A DNA stretch of 8,293 bases, taken from NCBI GenBank assembly GCA_002395865.1, contig DGVE01000051.1, forward strand, positions 1-8,293. Reading direction: 5' to 3'. The stretch is from Lachnospiraceae bacterium UBA4292. GTDB lineage: Bacteria; Bacillota; Clostridia; Lachnospirales; Lachnospiraceae. A program made the translations under genes and the position numbers. Position 1 is the first letter of the stretch. Every line of letters starts with the position of its first letter. Positions 1 through 6,246 of the stretch are shown piece by piece. Below the pieces are notes generated by a model. The model was not told the DNA's origin. It saw only the letters and a list, made by a program, of their open reading frames with translations, and did no database searches.

Positions 1-200
1 CTGATAAAGCCTGCGTCACACTGATCGTCTATGCTCACCCTTCCGCCGTTCCACATCGAGCAGGGAAACTCCCCGTAGAAGGAGCCGATCGTCGCCCCCT
101 CCATAAAATACGAGGGGTACTTGCTCATCAGCGACAAAAAGATCATATTCAGCGGAAAATTATACCGAAGCCCCGGAAGATGAAATTTCACTTCAGCCAT
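1..200 (-). CDS. 5' end of an unrecognised conserved gene (partial)
   Basis: Only the first 66 codons are inside the window; the gene runs off the left edge. The start ATG is at 200-198, with a GGAGG motif at 218-214 about 13 bases upstream, a somewhat long spacing. It lies 21 bases after the stop of the zinc-ribbon membrane protein, so the two probably share a transcript. The visible product begins MAEVKFHLPGLRY and continues with a WNGGR motif near residues 51-55. There is no signal peptide and no obvious membrane segment. The sequence has the look of a conserved cytoplasmic protein family seen in Clostridia, possibly one with a TIM-barrel-like fold, but I cannot name it from this fragment. 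The frame is open throughout, which together with the binding site and operon position supports a real gene. Function unknown. Confidence 0.7.
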   Translation of the reverse strand, partial: MAEVKFHLPGLRYNFPLNMIFLSLMSKYPSYFMEGATIGSFYGEFPCSMWNGGRVSIDDQCDAGFI

Positions 201-221
201 ATCCGGTAACCAACCTCCGTA

Positions 222-1202
222 TTACATGCGGTAATCATTCTGCGGTATATAACCTGTCGGTATGGCCGTGCCGCAGAACGGGCAGACATTGCCCGTGCCC
301 TCTATGTACTTGCAGCCGCAGTAGTTGCAGGTGACCTCGGGCTGCATCTCCGAATACTCGTACGCGCCCCTGTACTTTCTGTTGGGATCGTAGAATACCA
401 TGAAGAAGCAGTGGATACCGATAAATAATGTCACGAATATGGTCACTGCGACCATCTCGCCGTCCACGTAGCTGTCCATGATGGAGGGCGTGGTGGCGTC
501 AAACGCCTTCGCTATAGCCACTCCCACATCACTCTCGTCCTCAAGCAGCTTCTGAAGTTTATCGGTAAATTTATTCGCCCTGCTCTCGGTTATGATGGGG
601 TCGGTGTCATTGCCCTGCATACCCTCCCAGGACCAGTCGCCTCCCTTCGCGGGAATCGAATAGACGATGAGCCAGTGCTTCTCGTCGCTGTTGTACATAT
701 TCACGTAGGCGCTGAAGGCATATCTCTCCAGATCCTTGTAGCTCGCCTTCCACTGCTCGTTATATACCGTGATAACAGCCGGCGCGATACCGGTCTTCTT
801 CCAGAAAGCTTCAAGGCTCTCCCCGAGCGCCTCCTCGTCGGCTATGACACCCGCGCCGTCCTCTATCACAATACCTGTCCCGCACGAATCCTCAAGCGGC
901 TTCGGCGATACGAAGCACGACTTGAACATGAATGCCATGAGTATGAAGAAGGGGATATAGAAAAGCAGCAGCAGATATCTCGCAGGACTTCTCTGCTTCC
1001 TGACATCGTAGTTCGCGTACACATACATGGGTGCGCGCCTTCTCCTGTGGTATATGACGTATCTCCTCGCCCCGGGGAAATACGTGCTCGAGCTTCTGTT
1101 CACGGGACCGGTATGTCCACCGCTCCTGCTGCCGGATCTGCTTGAATGATATGAATGGTGCGAACCGCCACCGTGAGAACCGCCTCCTGATGAATGGGGC
1201 AT
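222..1202 (-). CDS. Two-pass membrane protein with TPM-like domain and C-terminal zinc ribbon
   Basis: 326 aa. The open frame extends to 1349, but I choose ATG 1202 because GGAGGTGA lies at 1215-1208 with ideal spacing, and the promoter at 1257-1285 is inside the longer version. Seen in order: a Ser/Gly/His-rich N-terminus (residues 1-40), an Arg-rich stretch (46-56), a hydrophobic segment (76-97), a soluble domain (about 115-245), a second hydrophobic segment (250-271), and a Cys4 zinc ribbon (CNYC at 292-295 and CPFC at 307-310). The soluble domain matches the pattern of TPM (TLP18.3/Psb32/MOLO-1) domains: a linker, an amphipathic helix, a beta strand AVITVYN, a YAFSAY helix, then HWLIVYSIP. 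The positive-inside rule puts the TPM domain outside the cell and the ribbon inside. TPM proteins have been linked to membrane-protein quality control and phosphatase activity; the role here is unknown. It is the first gene of a two-gene unit. Confidence 0.8.
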   Translation of the reverse strand: MPHSSGGGSHGGGSHHSYHSSRSGSRSGGHTGPVNRSSSTYFPGARRYVIYHRRRRAPMYVYANYDVRKQRSPARYLLLLFYIPFFILMAFMFKSCFVSPKPLEDSCGTGIVIEDGAGVIADEEALGESLEAFWKKTGIAPAVITVYNEQWKASYKDLERYAFSAYVNMYNSDEKHWLIVYSIPAKGGDWSWEGMQGNDTDPIITESRANKFTDKLQKLLEDESDVGVAIAKAFDATTPSIMDSYVDGEMVAVTIFVTLFIGIHCFFMVFYDPNRKYRGAYEYSEMQPEVTCNYCGCKYIEGTGNVCPFCGTAIPTGYIPQNDYRM

Positions 1203-1256
1203 GACTGTCACCTCCGTCTCAATTACCCTGCGGGCTCCCCGTAGGTATTTGGTCTC

Positions 1257-1285
1257 ATTATAGTTTAATAATAATAAAAATTCAA
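1257..1285 (-). promoter_or_regulatory. Sigma-A-type promoter of the TPM/zinc-ribbon gene
   Basis: On the minus strand, -35 TTGAAT (1285-1280) and a perfect -10 TATAAT (1262-1257) are separated by 17 bases. The predicted start is near 1250, giving a leader of about 48 bases. That leader opens with a short hairpin at 1227-1245 (arms CCTACGGG and CCCGCAGG, one mismatch, 3-base loop) and ends with the GGAGGTGA ribosome binding site. A hairpin at the 5' end may stabilise the message; that part is inference. Confidence 0.75.
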
Positions 1286-1320
1286 TAAAAAAATGAAAAT
1301 CACGTGCAATATACACACCG

Positions 1321-1339
1321 ATGTCCAACACATGTCCAA
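1321..1339. repeat. 11-bp-spaced direct repeat between divergent promoters
   Basis: ATGTCCAA occurs twice, at 1321-1328 and 1332-1339, exactly 11 bases apart, about one helical turn. It lies between the two divergent promoters, some 70-90 bases upstream of either predicted start. This spacing is common for sites bound by response regulators, but no regulator can be named and chance is possible. Confidence 0.35.
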
Positions 1340-1372
1340 TAATGATCAAAAAGAAATTTTATGTTTTTTTCC

Positions 1373-1401
1373 TTGACTAACACCTTTTTATAATGGATAA
1401 T
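1373..1401 (+). promoter_or_regulatory. Sigma-A-type promoter of the DHH phosphoesterase gene
   Basis: -35 TTGACT (1373-1378), 17-base spacer, -10 GATAAT (1396-1401). A better-looking TATAAT at 1389-1394 is only 10 bases from this -35 and so probably not paired with it. The predicted start near 1408 gives a leader of about 53 bases, ending with the ribosome binding site GGGGA at 1446-1450. Confidence 0.7.
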
Positions 1402-1460
1402 ATATTCATAAGTGCAGTTGTTTCTGCAAAGAATCGTGAAAGATTGGGGATGAAATCAAC

Positions 1461-2384
1461 ATGAAAAGACTGGTTACAAGAAGTGATTTTGACGGGCTGG
1501 TTTGTGCCATGCTCCTCAAGGAATTAAAGATCATCGACGAGATCAAATTCGTGCATCCGAAGGACGTTCAGGACGGCAAGGTGGAGCTCTCCGAAAACGA
1601 CATCACCACGAACCTCCCCTTCGACAAAAGGGTCGGTCTGGCCTTCGACCACCATGAGAGCGAGCTCATCCGCAACAAGGTGGAGGACTATAAGGGCAAA
1701 TACATCATTGACGGCGACGCGAAATCCGCGGCCCGCGTGGTCTACGACTACTACGGCGGCAAGAAGACATTCACCCGTGTATCCGACGAGATCATGACCG
1801 CTGTCGACAAGGGCGATTCCGCCGACTTCACCGTCGACGAGATACTGCATCCCACCGGCTGGGTGCTCATGAACTTCCTCATGGACGCGCGCACGGGTCT
1901 GGGTCGTTTCCACGACTTCCGCATCTCGAACTACGCTCTCATGATGGAGCTCATCGACTACTGCGTAGACCACGGCATCGACGATGTTCTGAAACTTCCG
2001 GACGTTAAGGAGCGCGTGGATATGTACTTCGAGCAGCAGGAGCTTTTCGTTGCTCAGCTGAAGCAGATCACGAAGATCTATGACCGCGTGGCCGTCATCG
2101 ACCTGCGCGACCAGGAGACCATCTACACCGGCAACCGCTTCATGGTCTACGCCCTATGGCCCGAGGTCGAGATATCCGTTCATGTCGCATGGGGCTTCAG
2201 AAAGCAGAACACCGCCGTCATGATCGGTAAATCCATCGTGAACCGTAGCTCCTCCTTCGACATCGGTGCTCTCTGCCTCTCCTACGGAGGAGGCGGCCAC
2301 CGCAACGCCGGCACCTGCCAGCTCGACAATGACATTGTCGATGCCGAGCTCCCGAACATCATCGCGAAGCTTAACGGGCACTGA
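1461..2384 (+). CDS. DHH/DHHA1 family phosphoesterase (exopolyphosphatase-like)
   Basis: 307 aa, complete. Visible family motifs: SDFDG (residues 8-12, the metal-binding DxD motif), DHH (63-65) inside AFDHHESE, a further acidic motif VDKGDSADF (115-123), and the DHHA1 substrate-binding signature GGGGHRNAG (276-284). These are the hallmarks of two-metal phosphoesterases of the DHH superfamily (RecJ, NrnA, GdpP, PPX1). There is no membrane segment, PAS, GGDEF or CBS domain, so this is a stand-alone soluble enzyme. Proteins like it are often labelled exopolyphosphatase-related, but the substrate (polyphosphate, nanoRNA, cyclic dinucleotide breakdown product) cannot be decided from sequence. The motif around residue 9 lacks the usual upstream His of NrnA-type enzymes, which argues against a simple NrnA assignment. 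The start ATG 1461 follows GGGGA by 10 bases. It has its own promoter and is the only plus-strand gene in the window. Confidence 0.88.
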   Translation: MKRLVTRSDFDGLVCAMLLKELKIIDEIKFVHPKDVQDGKVELSENDITTNLPFDKRVGLAFDHHESELIRNKVEDYKGKYIIDGDAKSAARVVYDYYGGKKTFTRVSDEIMTAVDKGDSADFTVDEILHPTGWVLMNFLMDARTGLGRFHDFRISNYALMMELIDYCVDHGIDDVLKLPDVKERVDMYFEQQELFVAQLKQITKIYDRVAVIDLRDQETIYTGNRFMVYALWPEVEISVHVAWGFRKQNTAVMIGKSIVNRSSSFDIGALCLSYGGGGHRNAGTCQLDNDIVDAELPNIIAKLNGH

Positions 2385-2424
2385 AATCGCTTACTTATTT
2401 CGCAGTATATGCTATATAAGCAAG

Positions 2425-2451
2425 AGCACCGGTGCTTCGAACACCGATGCT
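2425..2451. repeat. Imperfect 27-bp palindrome after the DHH gene
   Basis: A near-perfect palindrome centred on TTCGAA, with arms beginning AGCACCGGTG and ending ACCGATGCT. The left arm itself contains the perfect palindrome AGCACCGGTGCT. It is followed by two small stem-loops, CCGCTTAGCGG (2461-2471) and CCGGCTCCCGG (2472-2482). It may be part of the 3' structure of the DHH transcript or a protein-binding site. Confidence 0.45.
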
Positions 2452-2497
2452 TAGTGTGGACCGCTTAGCGGCCGGCTCCCGGATTTTTATATGATAT

Positions 2498-2540
2498 AAA
2501 AATAACCGTCAATCCGTGGCCACGGAGACGGTTATTTTTT
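2498..2540 (+). terminator. Strong intrinsic terminator, probably bidirectional
   Basis: Arms AAAAATAACCGTC (2498-2510) and GACGGTTATTTTT (2527-2539) form a 13-bp perfect stem. The intervening 16 bases contain a second perfect palindrome, TCCGTGGCCACGGA (2513-2526), so the hairpin is long and almost loop-free. The T run follows on the plus strand and an A run precedes it, so it can also end minus-strand transcripts. It lies about 115 bases after the DHH stop. The stop codon of the small minus-strand frame at 2532 is inside the stem. Confidence 0.85.
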
Positions 2541-2756
2541 ATGCTCATCATGCTCATTCATACACTCAACCACTATCGTCGCATTTGATCTTCCATTCGG
2601 CAGCTCAATCCGGTTTGCCTCAGTGCCGTAGATCGTATATACCGCACCCGCTATATGCGAGTTAGTCTTCGTTTTATTCTTGGTAATACCTATACGTGCG
2701 TAGTAGGGTTTGGTGTCCTCTTCCTCTTTTCCGCGAAGGACAAGGTTCTGTGTCAT
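2532..2756 (-). CDS. Small hypothetical ORF, or the 3' remnant of a decayed gene
   Basis: 74 aa from ATG 2756, with only a weak GGCGGA-like binding site. The same frame is open upstream to 2831 (25 more codons, reading LNDIFDCAARAKVRQVLGG...) without a usual start codon, and that part has protein-like composition. This suggests the 3' end of a larger gene that lost its beginning, rather than a designed small gene. The product is Lys/Thr/Glu-rich and ends with a charged tail, EHDEHKK; no domain was recognised. The stop sits in the stem of the terminator at 2498-2540, which would serve as its terminator. It lies downstream of the hairpin at 2888-2928. A 20-codon frame (2815-2753) overlaps its start by ATGA. 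The case for a functional gene is weak. Confidence 0.3.
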   Translation of the reverse strand: MTQNLVLRGKEEEDTKPYYARIGITKNKTKTNSHIAGAVYTIYGTEANRIELPNGRSNATIVVECMNEHDEHKK

Positions 2757-2887
2757 GTTGTTTCCGCCGAGAACCTGTCGGACTTTAGCCCGTGCAGCAC
2801 AGTCAAAAATGTCATTAAGCCAAAAACTGCCTTATAAATGGAGAAAACAGCGGATAAACGCCAAAAACCTCCAAATAAAAGGCAAGC

Positions 2888-2928
2888 ACAAAACCTCACC
2901 CTGCTCGGTCTTGCGGGTGAGGTTTTGT
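2888..2928 (-). terminator. 14-bp perfect inverted repeat, terminator-type hairpin
   Basis: On the plus strand the arms ACAAAACCTCACCC (2888-2901) and GGGTGAGGTTTTGT (2915-2928) are perfectly complementary, with a 13-base loop. On the minus strand the second arm ends GGTTTTGT, an intrinsic terminator with a short T run. It lies about 30 bases after the stop at 2959-2961 of the extended lipoprotein frame, where a terminator would be expected, but nearly 200 bases after the present stop at 3127. In the stretch 2757-2958 I see nothing else beyond the upstream extension of the small frame at 2532. Confidence 0.7.
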
Positions 2929-2958
2929 ATAACTGTTATTCTTTTATTATACGATTGA

Positions 2959-3126
2959 TTAGTTTGCGTACTGTGGATATATCGGTATTTTATTTACGCA
3001 TATGTATTCCGCAGGAGCATAACACCCTGAAACTATAGTGTATTCGTTATTTGCGATTTGTGTACCGTCGATATCTTGGTAATGAGCTTTTGCAGTAGTC
3101 TTAATGTATGCTATTTAATACCAATT
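2959..3126 (-). pseudogene. Detached 3' end of the NlpC/P60 lipoprotein gene
   Basis: Directly after the TAA at 3129-3127 the same frame reads three codons, a second TAA (3117-3115), and then 51 sense codons to a TAA at 2961-2959. These 51 codons look like real protein: KTTAKAHYQDIDG, then EYTIVSGCYAPAEYI and a Tyr/Pro-rich end. The YxDxDGxxIA pattern recalls MucBP-like wall-protein repeats. In the +1 frame the gap reads GKIGIK; removing one T from the TTT at 3132-3134 and adding one A to the AAA near 3114-3116 would join everything into one open frame. A terminator hairpin follows 30 bases later. I infer that the gene originally ended at 2959. Decay by two small indels, two sequence errors in homopolymers, or point mutations to stops are all possible. 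Confidence 0.6.
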
Positions 3127-4743
3127 TTACCAAATATCAAGAAACATTTTTGCATTTTTGTAATAATCTTGATTGGCGCGAATCGCTTCTCTCTCTTCGG
3201 CCCCGTTGTTGAAACTATAATGAACGGGGATTTCAGAGTATTTAAAGAATCCATCCCATGAGTACGTGTGACCATTTATAGATTGAGCATTAAATGCCCA
3301 AGTAGCAAAGTCTGTATTAAATGCTTCGTAAGTCCAGTTGATAAACGAGTAACTATAATTTTTTTCATCCGAACCTTGATAAGATTCTTTGGGTGCCGTA
3401 TTTATCCCGGGGCGTATAGCGTATATTTTTCTTCCGGTTTTACTATCGTCTATCCAATCGAAGCCGGCAATTACATTGCACGCTACTCCTTGACCATCTC
3501 TAGCTTCTAACACATATCCTCCGCCACAATAGATTGCAGTATGTATCCACCCATCAGCTTCAGTAACTACTATATCGCCGGGAATGGCATCCCACATATC
3601 ATATTTCTTTCCGCAGGCCTTCTGTCCTACTGTTCCTGTAGGTATTGTTACCCCAACCTGCTTGTAGCAATATGCCACGAAACCCGAGCAGTCAAATCCG
3701 GCTTTCGTAGTTCCTGCATATACATAAGGATCGCCAAGGCAGTTCAGTGCAGCTATGACTATATCTTTTCCGTTATATGTCACATTCTGCCCGGGATTCT
3801 GAGGCTGTGTCGGTCTCTCGCTTGCACTTACAGTAACCACGCCGGATACACCGCCATATGTCACAGTTATATTAGTGCTTGCTGCGCTCAAAGTAAGCGG
3901 TGCTGCAGCCCATCCCGCCGGATTTGTAAGGGTAGTTCCATCGCTCATCTTTACGGTCACTGTAAAATCAGCACCCGTAAGTGTATCTCCGATGTAATGT
4001 GTTCCGCTCACCGTAGCACTTACCGACGCTACTGTTGCGGCAGGCTTCTCCTGCGCCTTAACGGTTATCACGGTCTTTACAGTTCCCTTTGACACGGTTA
4101 TCTTCGTCTCTGCGGATGTAAGCTTAAGGGGATCTGCGCCCCAGCCATTCAAGCTTTCCGTGTGTCCGTCCGAATATGTTCCCGTCACAACAAAGTCATT
4201 ACCTGTAAGCGTATCTCCTATGTAATGTGTTCCCTTTACCTCGGCCTTTATGCTCACAAGCTCAACCTTCGTCTCGGGCTCTTTTGCGGTAGTCGTCTCC
4301 ACGATAAGAGGCTCGGGTGTAGTAGGCTGTGCCGTTGTAGGCTCGGGTGTGGTAGGTTCAGGTGTAGTGGGCTCGGGAGTTGTCGTCTCCTCCGGTGTCG
4401 GCTCTTCCTCGGCGGTAGTCTCCTCGGGAGTCGTGTCCTCTTCGGTACTCTCTTCCTCGGTAGTCACCTCGTCCGTAACCTCTTCCGTATCATTTTCCGT
4501 ACTCTCTTCGAGTGAAGTCGGTGTCTCTTCCTCTGAAACGGGTTCGCTGCTCACATCAACCGAAGTCACCTCTTCGGAGCTTTCTTCCGGGGAAGTCGCA
4601 TCTTCCGTATCCTTCACCGCTACAGTAGTTATCTGCGATGTTGGATCAGTCTCTATTTTTCCATCCTTCACGACGCAGGCCGAAAGCGAAAGTGCCACGG
4701 ATACCGATAAAGCGGCTACTGAAAACAATCTTTTCTTTCTCAT
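3127..4743 (-). CDS. NlpC/P60 cell-wall hydrolase lipoprotein with two Ig-like repeats
   Basis: 538 aa. Seen in order: a signal peptide with lipobox LSAC (residues 20-23, lipidated Cys23); a Ser/Thr/Glu/Pro-rich linker (about 40-157) including five TTPEP-type units; two Ig-like repeats (163-230 and 239-307) sharing GTHYIGDTLTG; an NlpC/P60 domain (about 325-447) with the nucleophile in FDCSGF (Cys352) and the general base in GWIHTAIY (His401); and an aromatic-rich C-terminal region (about 460-538) that I do not recognise. NlpC/P60 enzymes cleave peptidoglycan stem peptides, usually gamma-D-Glu-diamino acid bonds. The lipid anchor holds the enzyme on the outer membrane face and the linker lets it reach the wall. 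The third catalytic residue is not obvious. The start follows AAAGGA (4760-4755). The ATPase gene ends 47 bases upstream with no clear promoter between. The C-terminal domain is probably cut short (see 2959-3126). Confidence 0.87.
   Translation of the reverse strand: MRKKRLFSVAALSVSVALSLSACVVKDGKIETDPTSQITTVAVKDTEDATSPEESSEEVTSVDVSSEPVSEEETPTSLEESTENDTEEVTDEVTTEEESTEEDTTPEETTAEEEPTPEETTTPEPTTPEPTTPEPTTAQPTTPEPLIVETTTAKEPETKVELVSIKAEVKGTHYIGDTLTGNDFVVTGTYSDGHTESLNGWGADPLKLTSAETKITVSKGTVKTVITVKAQEKPAATVASVSATVSGTHYIGDTLTGADFTVTVKMSDGTTLTNPAGWAAAPLTLSAASTNITVTYGGVSGVVTVSASERPTQPQNPGQNVTYNGKDIVIAALNCLGDPYVYAGTTKAGFDCSGFVAYCYKQVGVTIPTGTVGQKACGKKYDMWDAIPGDIVVTEADGWIHTAIYCGGGYVLEARDGQGVACNVIAGFDWIDDSKTGRKIYAIRPGINTAPKESYQGSDEKNYSYSFINWTYEAFNTDFATWAFNAQSINGHTYSWDGFFKYSEIPVHYSFNNGAEEREAIRANQDYYKNAKMFLDIW
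3823..4257 (-). repeat. Duplicated Ig-like domain, 228-bp period
   Basis: The two Ig-like domains of the lipoprotein are an internal duplication with a period of 76 codons. Similarity is visible at DNA level: GTATCTCC, then ATGTAATGTGTTCC, recurs at 3983-4004 and 4211-4232. The high nucleotide match in this patch suggests a fairly recent duplication or recombination between copies. The domains resemble Big_3-type surface Ig folds and probably act as spacers or wall-binding modules. Confidence 0.75.
4309..4383 (-). repeat. 15-bp tandem repeat encoding TTPEP units
   Basis: Five tandem 15-base units encode TTPEP, TTPEP, TTPEP, TTAQP and TTPEP (residues 121-145) in the surface linker of the lipoprotein. 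Such in-frame coding repeats commonly vary in copy number by slippage, changing linker length without breaking the frame. Confidence 0.8.
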
Positions 4744-4790
4744 AGGTTCTCTCGTCCTTTCACAAGGTAAAAGTCAGTAGTAAAACACTG

Positions 4791-6227
4791 TTAGCGCTCA
4801 AATAGATCATCTATTGTAATAACACGTGAAAATGCTCCTGAATATTCATTCCTGGACATACCGAAGGTCGTTATCAACGTGCTGTGGACGACCTGTTTGG
4901 CCGATAAATACTCCTTTAGTATTGATGCACGTTCTATTATTTTTTCATACAGTTTTCTGTCCACTGAAAAAGGCCTGTCTACAAATTTCATTTCGCACAT
5001 ATTTACGATATTATCTTTACGAACTATTATGAGATCTATTTGTGTTCCATCGTGTTCATCATCAGCATTATGCGACCAGGCTGATTCTTCGGACGAGACC
5101 CCACGTATCTCAAGCGCTTTTTTTATCTGATCGATATGGCAAAAACAAACATCTTCGAAAGCCAAACCTCTCCATGCCGTGATCGACGGACCGGTAATGT
5201 TATCCTGCCAAAACGTTTGGGATAAGTTCGTCCTGCTATTAATAAACCTTAAATAGTAATGGCAGAAAGGATCTATCAACTTATAATAGACCTCTCTCCT
5301 GTGTGTACCAAACATATGATAACTTTTAACGAACCCACTTGCGCACAGTGCCCGCATTGAATTACTGAAGGTCTCTCCTTCTTTAAGGTCGAGGAGCTTA
5401 AGTATCTCACTTCTCTGATACCCGGAACGACGTTTATATAATAGTGCAACTATCTTTTTTACATATTCCGGGTTGGTGAACACTGATCCAAACAACCTGT
5501 CATACTCATCTTTTAAAAAGGCTCCCTGCACAAAAAAAAGGGCATCAATGTTCTGAGCGAGGCTGTAACCCGGACGGAAAAAGCTGTAATAATATGGTAC
5601 ACCGCCCAGTATCATGTATGCTTGAGCGATATCATATCTCGACATCATCACTTCCTTATACTTCAAGTAATCTTCACAGTCTTTCAGACTAAAAGGCTGT
5701 AATTCGATCTTGTATGTCAGCCTGTTATACAACCCGCCTTTGTTCTGTATCAGTTTATCGTTTATCCACGAATTAGCACTGCCACATATTACCACCATCA
5801 GATTATCTCTGCCACATCCCCACGAATTCCAAAAGTGTTCAAAAGCAGTTACAAACCCTGATTTCGGGGTGTCCATCCACGGCAATTCATCCAAAAAAAC
5901 GACCTGTCTTGTTCCATCATCTATACTCTGTAAATGTTTCTCAAGTCTAAAAAAGGCCTCACTCCAGGTTTCCGGTCTCTTTTCCTTTTTTACCCCATAT
6001 AGTTGAAGTGATAGGTTGAATTTTTCAAGCTGGGATTTTAATCCAGCCTCCTCCTTTCCCTCCGCAGGTGAAACACCGGCGTGTTTAAAAGTGATCAATC
6101 CCTGAAGAGCATGGTTTATAAGATATGTCTTTCCTATCCTTCGTCTTCCATAGACCACCACCAGCTCCGCCTGACCACTGTCATACAGCCGTCTCAGATC
6201 CTCCATTTCTTTTTTTCTCGCAATCAT
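4791..6227 (-). CDS. ATPase_2/DUF234-type ATP-binding protein with PD-(D/E)XK-like C-terminus
   Basis: 478 aa, complete. The N-terminal STAND/AAA-like P-loop domain has Walker A GRRRIGKT (residues 27-34), Walker B VVFLDELPW (109-117), and the family's CGSANSWI (148-155) and GGVPYYYSFF (208-217) stretches. A winged-helix-like region follows (about 255-320). The C-terminal domain has the layout of a PD-(D/E)XK nuclease fold: Glu358 in GLAFEDV, Asp398 in QIDLII, and Glu412-x-Lys414 in CEMKF. This matches PF01637 plus DUF234 (PF03008), a family widespread in archaea and anaerobic bacteria, often in many copies per genome, with no settled function; nuclease activity or a defence or mobility link is only hypothesised. 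The start ATG 6227 follows GGGAGG (6238-6233) by 5 bases. It has its own promoter in a repeat array. Its codons are more A/T-ending than those of lon or engB, suggesting acquisition. Confidence 0.88.
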   Translation of the reverse strand: MIARKKEMEDLRRLYDSGQAELVVVYGRRRIGKTYLINHALQGLITFKHAGVSPAEGKEEAGLKSQLEKFNLSLQLYGVKKEKRPETWSEAFFRLEKHLQSIDDGTRQVVFLDELPWMDTPKSGFVTAFEHFWNSWGCGRDNLMVVICGSANSWINDKLIQNKGGLYNRLTYKIELQPFSLKDCEDYLKYKEVMMSRYDIAQAYMILGGVPYYYSFFRPGYSLAQNIDALFFVQGAFLKDEYDRLFGSVFTNPEYVKKIVALLYKRRSGYQRSEILKLLDLKEGETFSNSMRALCASGFVKSYHMFGTHRREVYYKLIDPFCHYYLRFINSRTNLSQTFWQDNITGPSITAWRGLAFEDVCFCHIDQIKKALEIRGVSSEESAWSHNADDEHDGTQIDLIIVRKDNIVNMCEMKFVDRPFSVDRKLYEKIIERASILKEYLSAKQVVHSTLITTFGMSRNEYSGAFSRVITIDDLFER

Positions 6228-6246
6228 GCCCGCCTCCCAATATAAG

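Noticed and set aside
675..1145. Plus-strand open frame of 156 codons
   Set aside because: Lies opposite the membrane protein gene, with no recognisable motif and no binding site; its openness follows from high G+C codons on the other strand.
1203..1349. N-terminal extension of the TPM/zinc-ribbon protein to a Met at 1349
   Set aside because: The extension covers a good promoter and lacks a binding site, while ATG 1202 has GGAGGTGA at ideal spacing.
1524..1973. Minus-strand open frame of 149 codons in the DHH gene
   Set aside because: Shadow of a gene with clear DHH motifs on the plus strand; Val/His-rich composition is typical of antisense frames.
2753..2815. 20-codon frame overlapping the small ORF start by ATGA, as a leader peptide
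   Set aside because: No ribosome binding site, no attenuator structure tied to it, and the competing frame through the same bases looks more protein-like.
4250..4780. Plus-strand open frame rich in Ser and Val opposite the lipoprotein linker
   Set aside because: It is the antisense image of the Thr/Glu/Pro-rich repeats; no binding site or promoter.
4801..4815. 15-bp palindrome AATAGATCATCTATT
   Set aside because: It lies in the coding end of the ATPase (codons for TIDDLF) and has no T run; it could be chance in A+T-rich sequence and is not placed as a clear operator or terminator.
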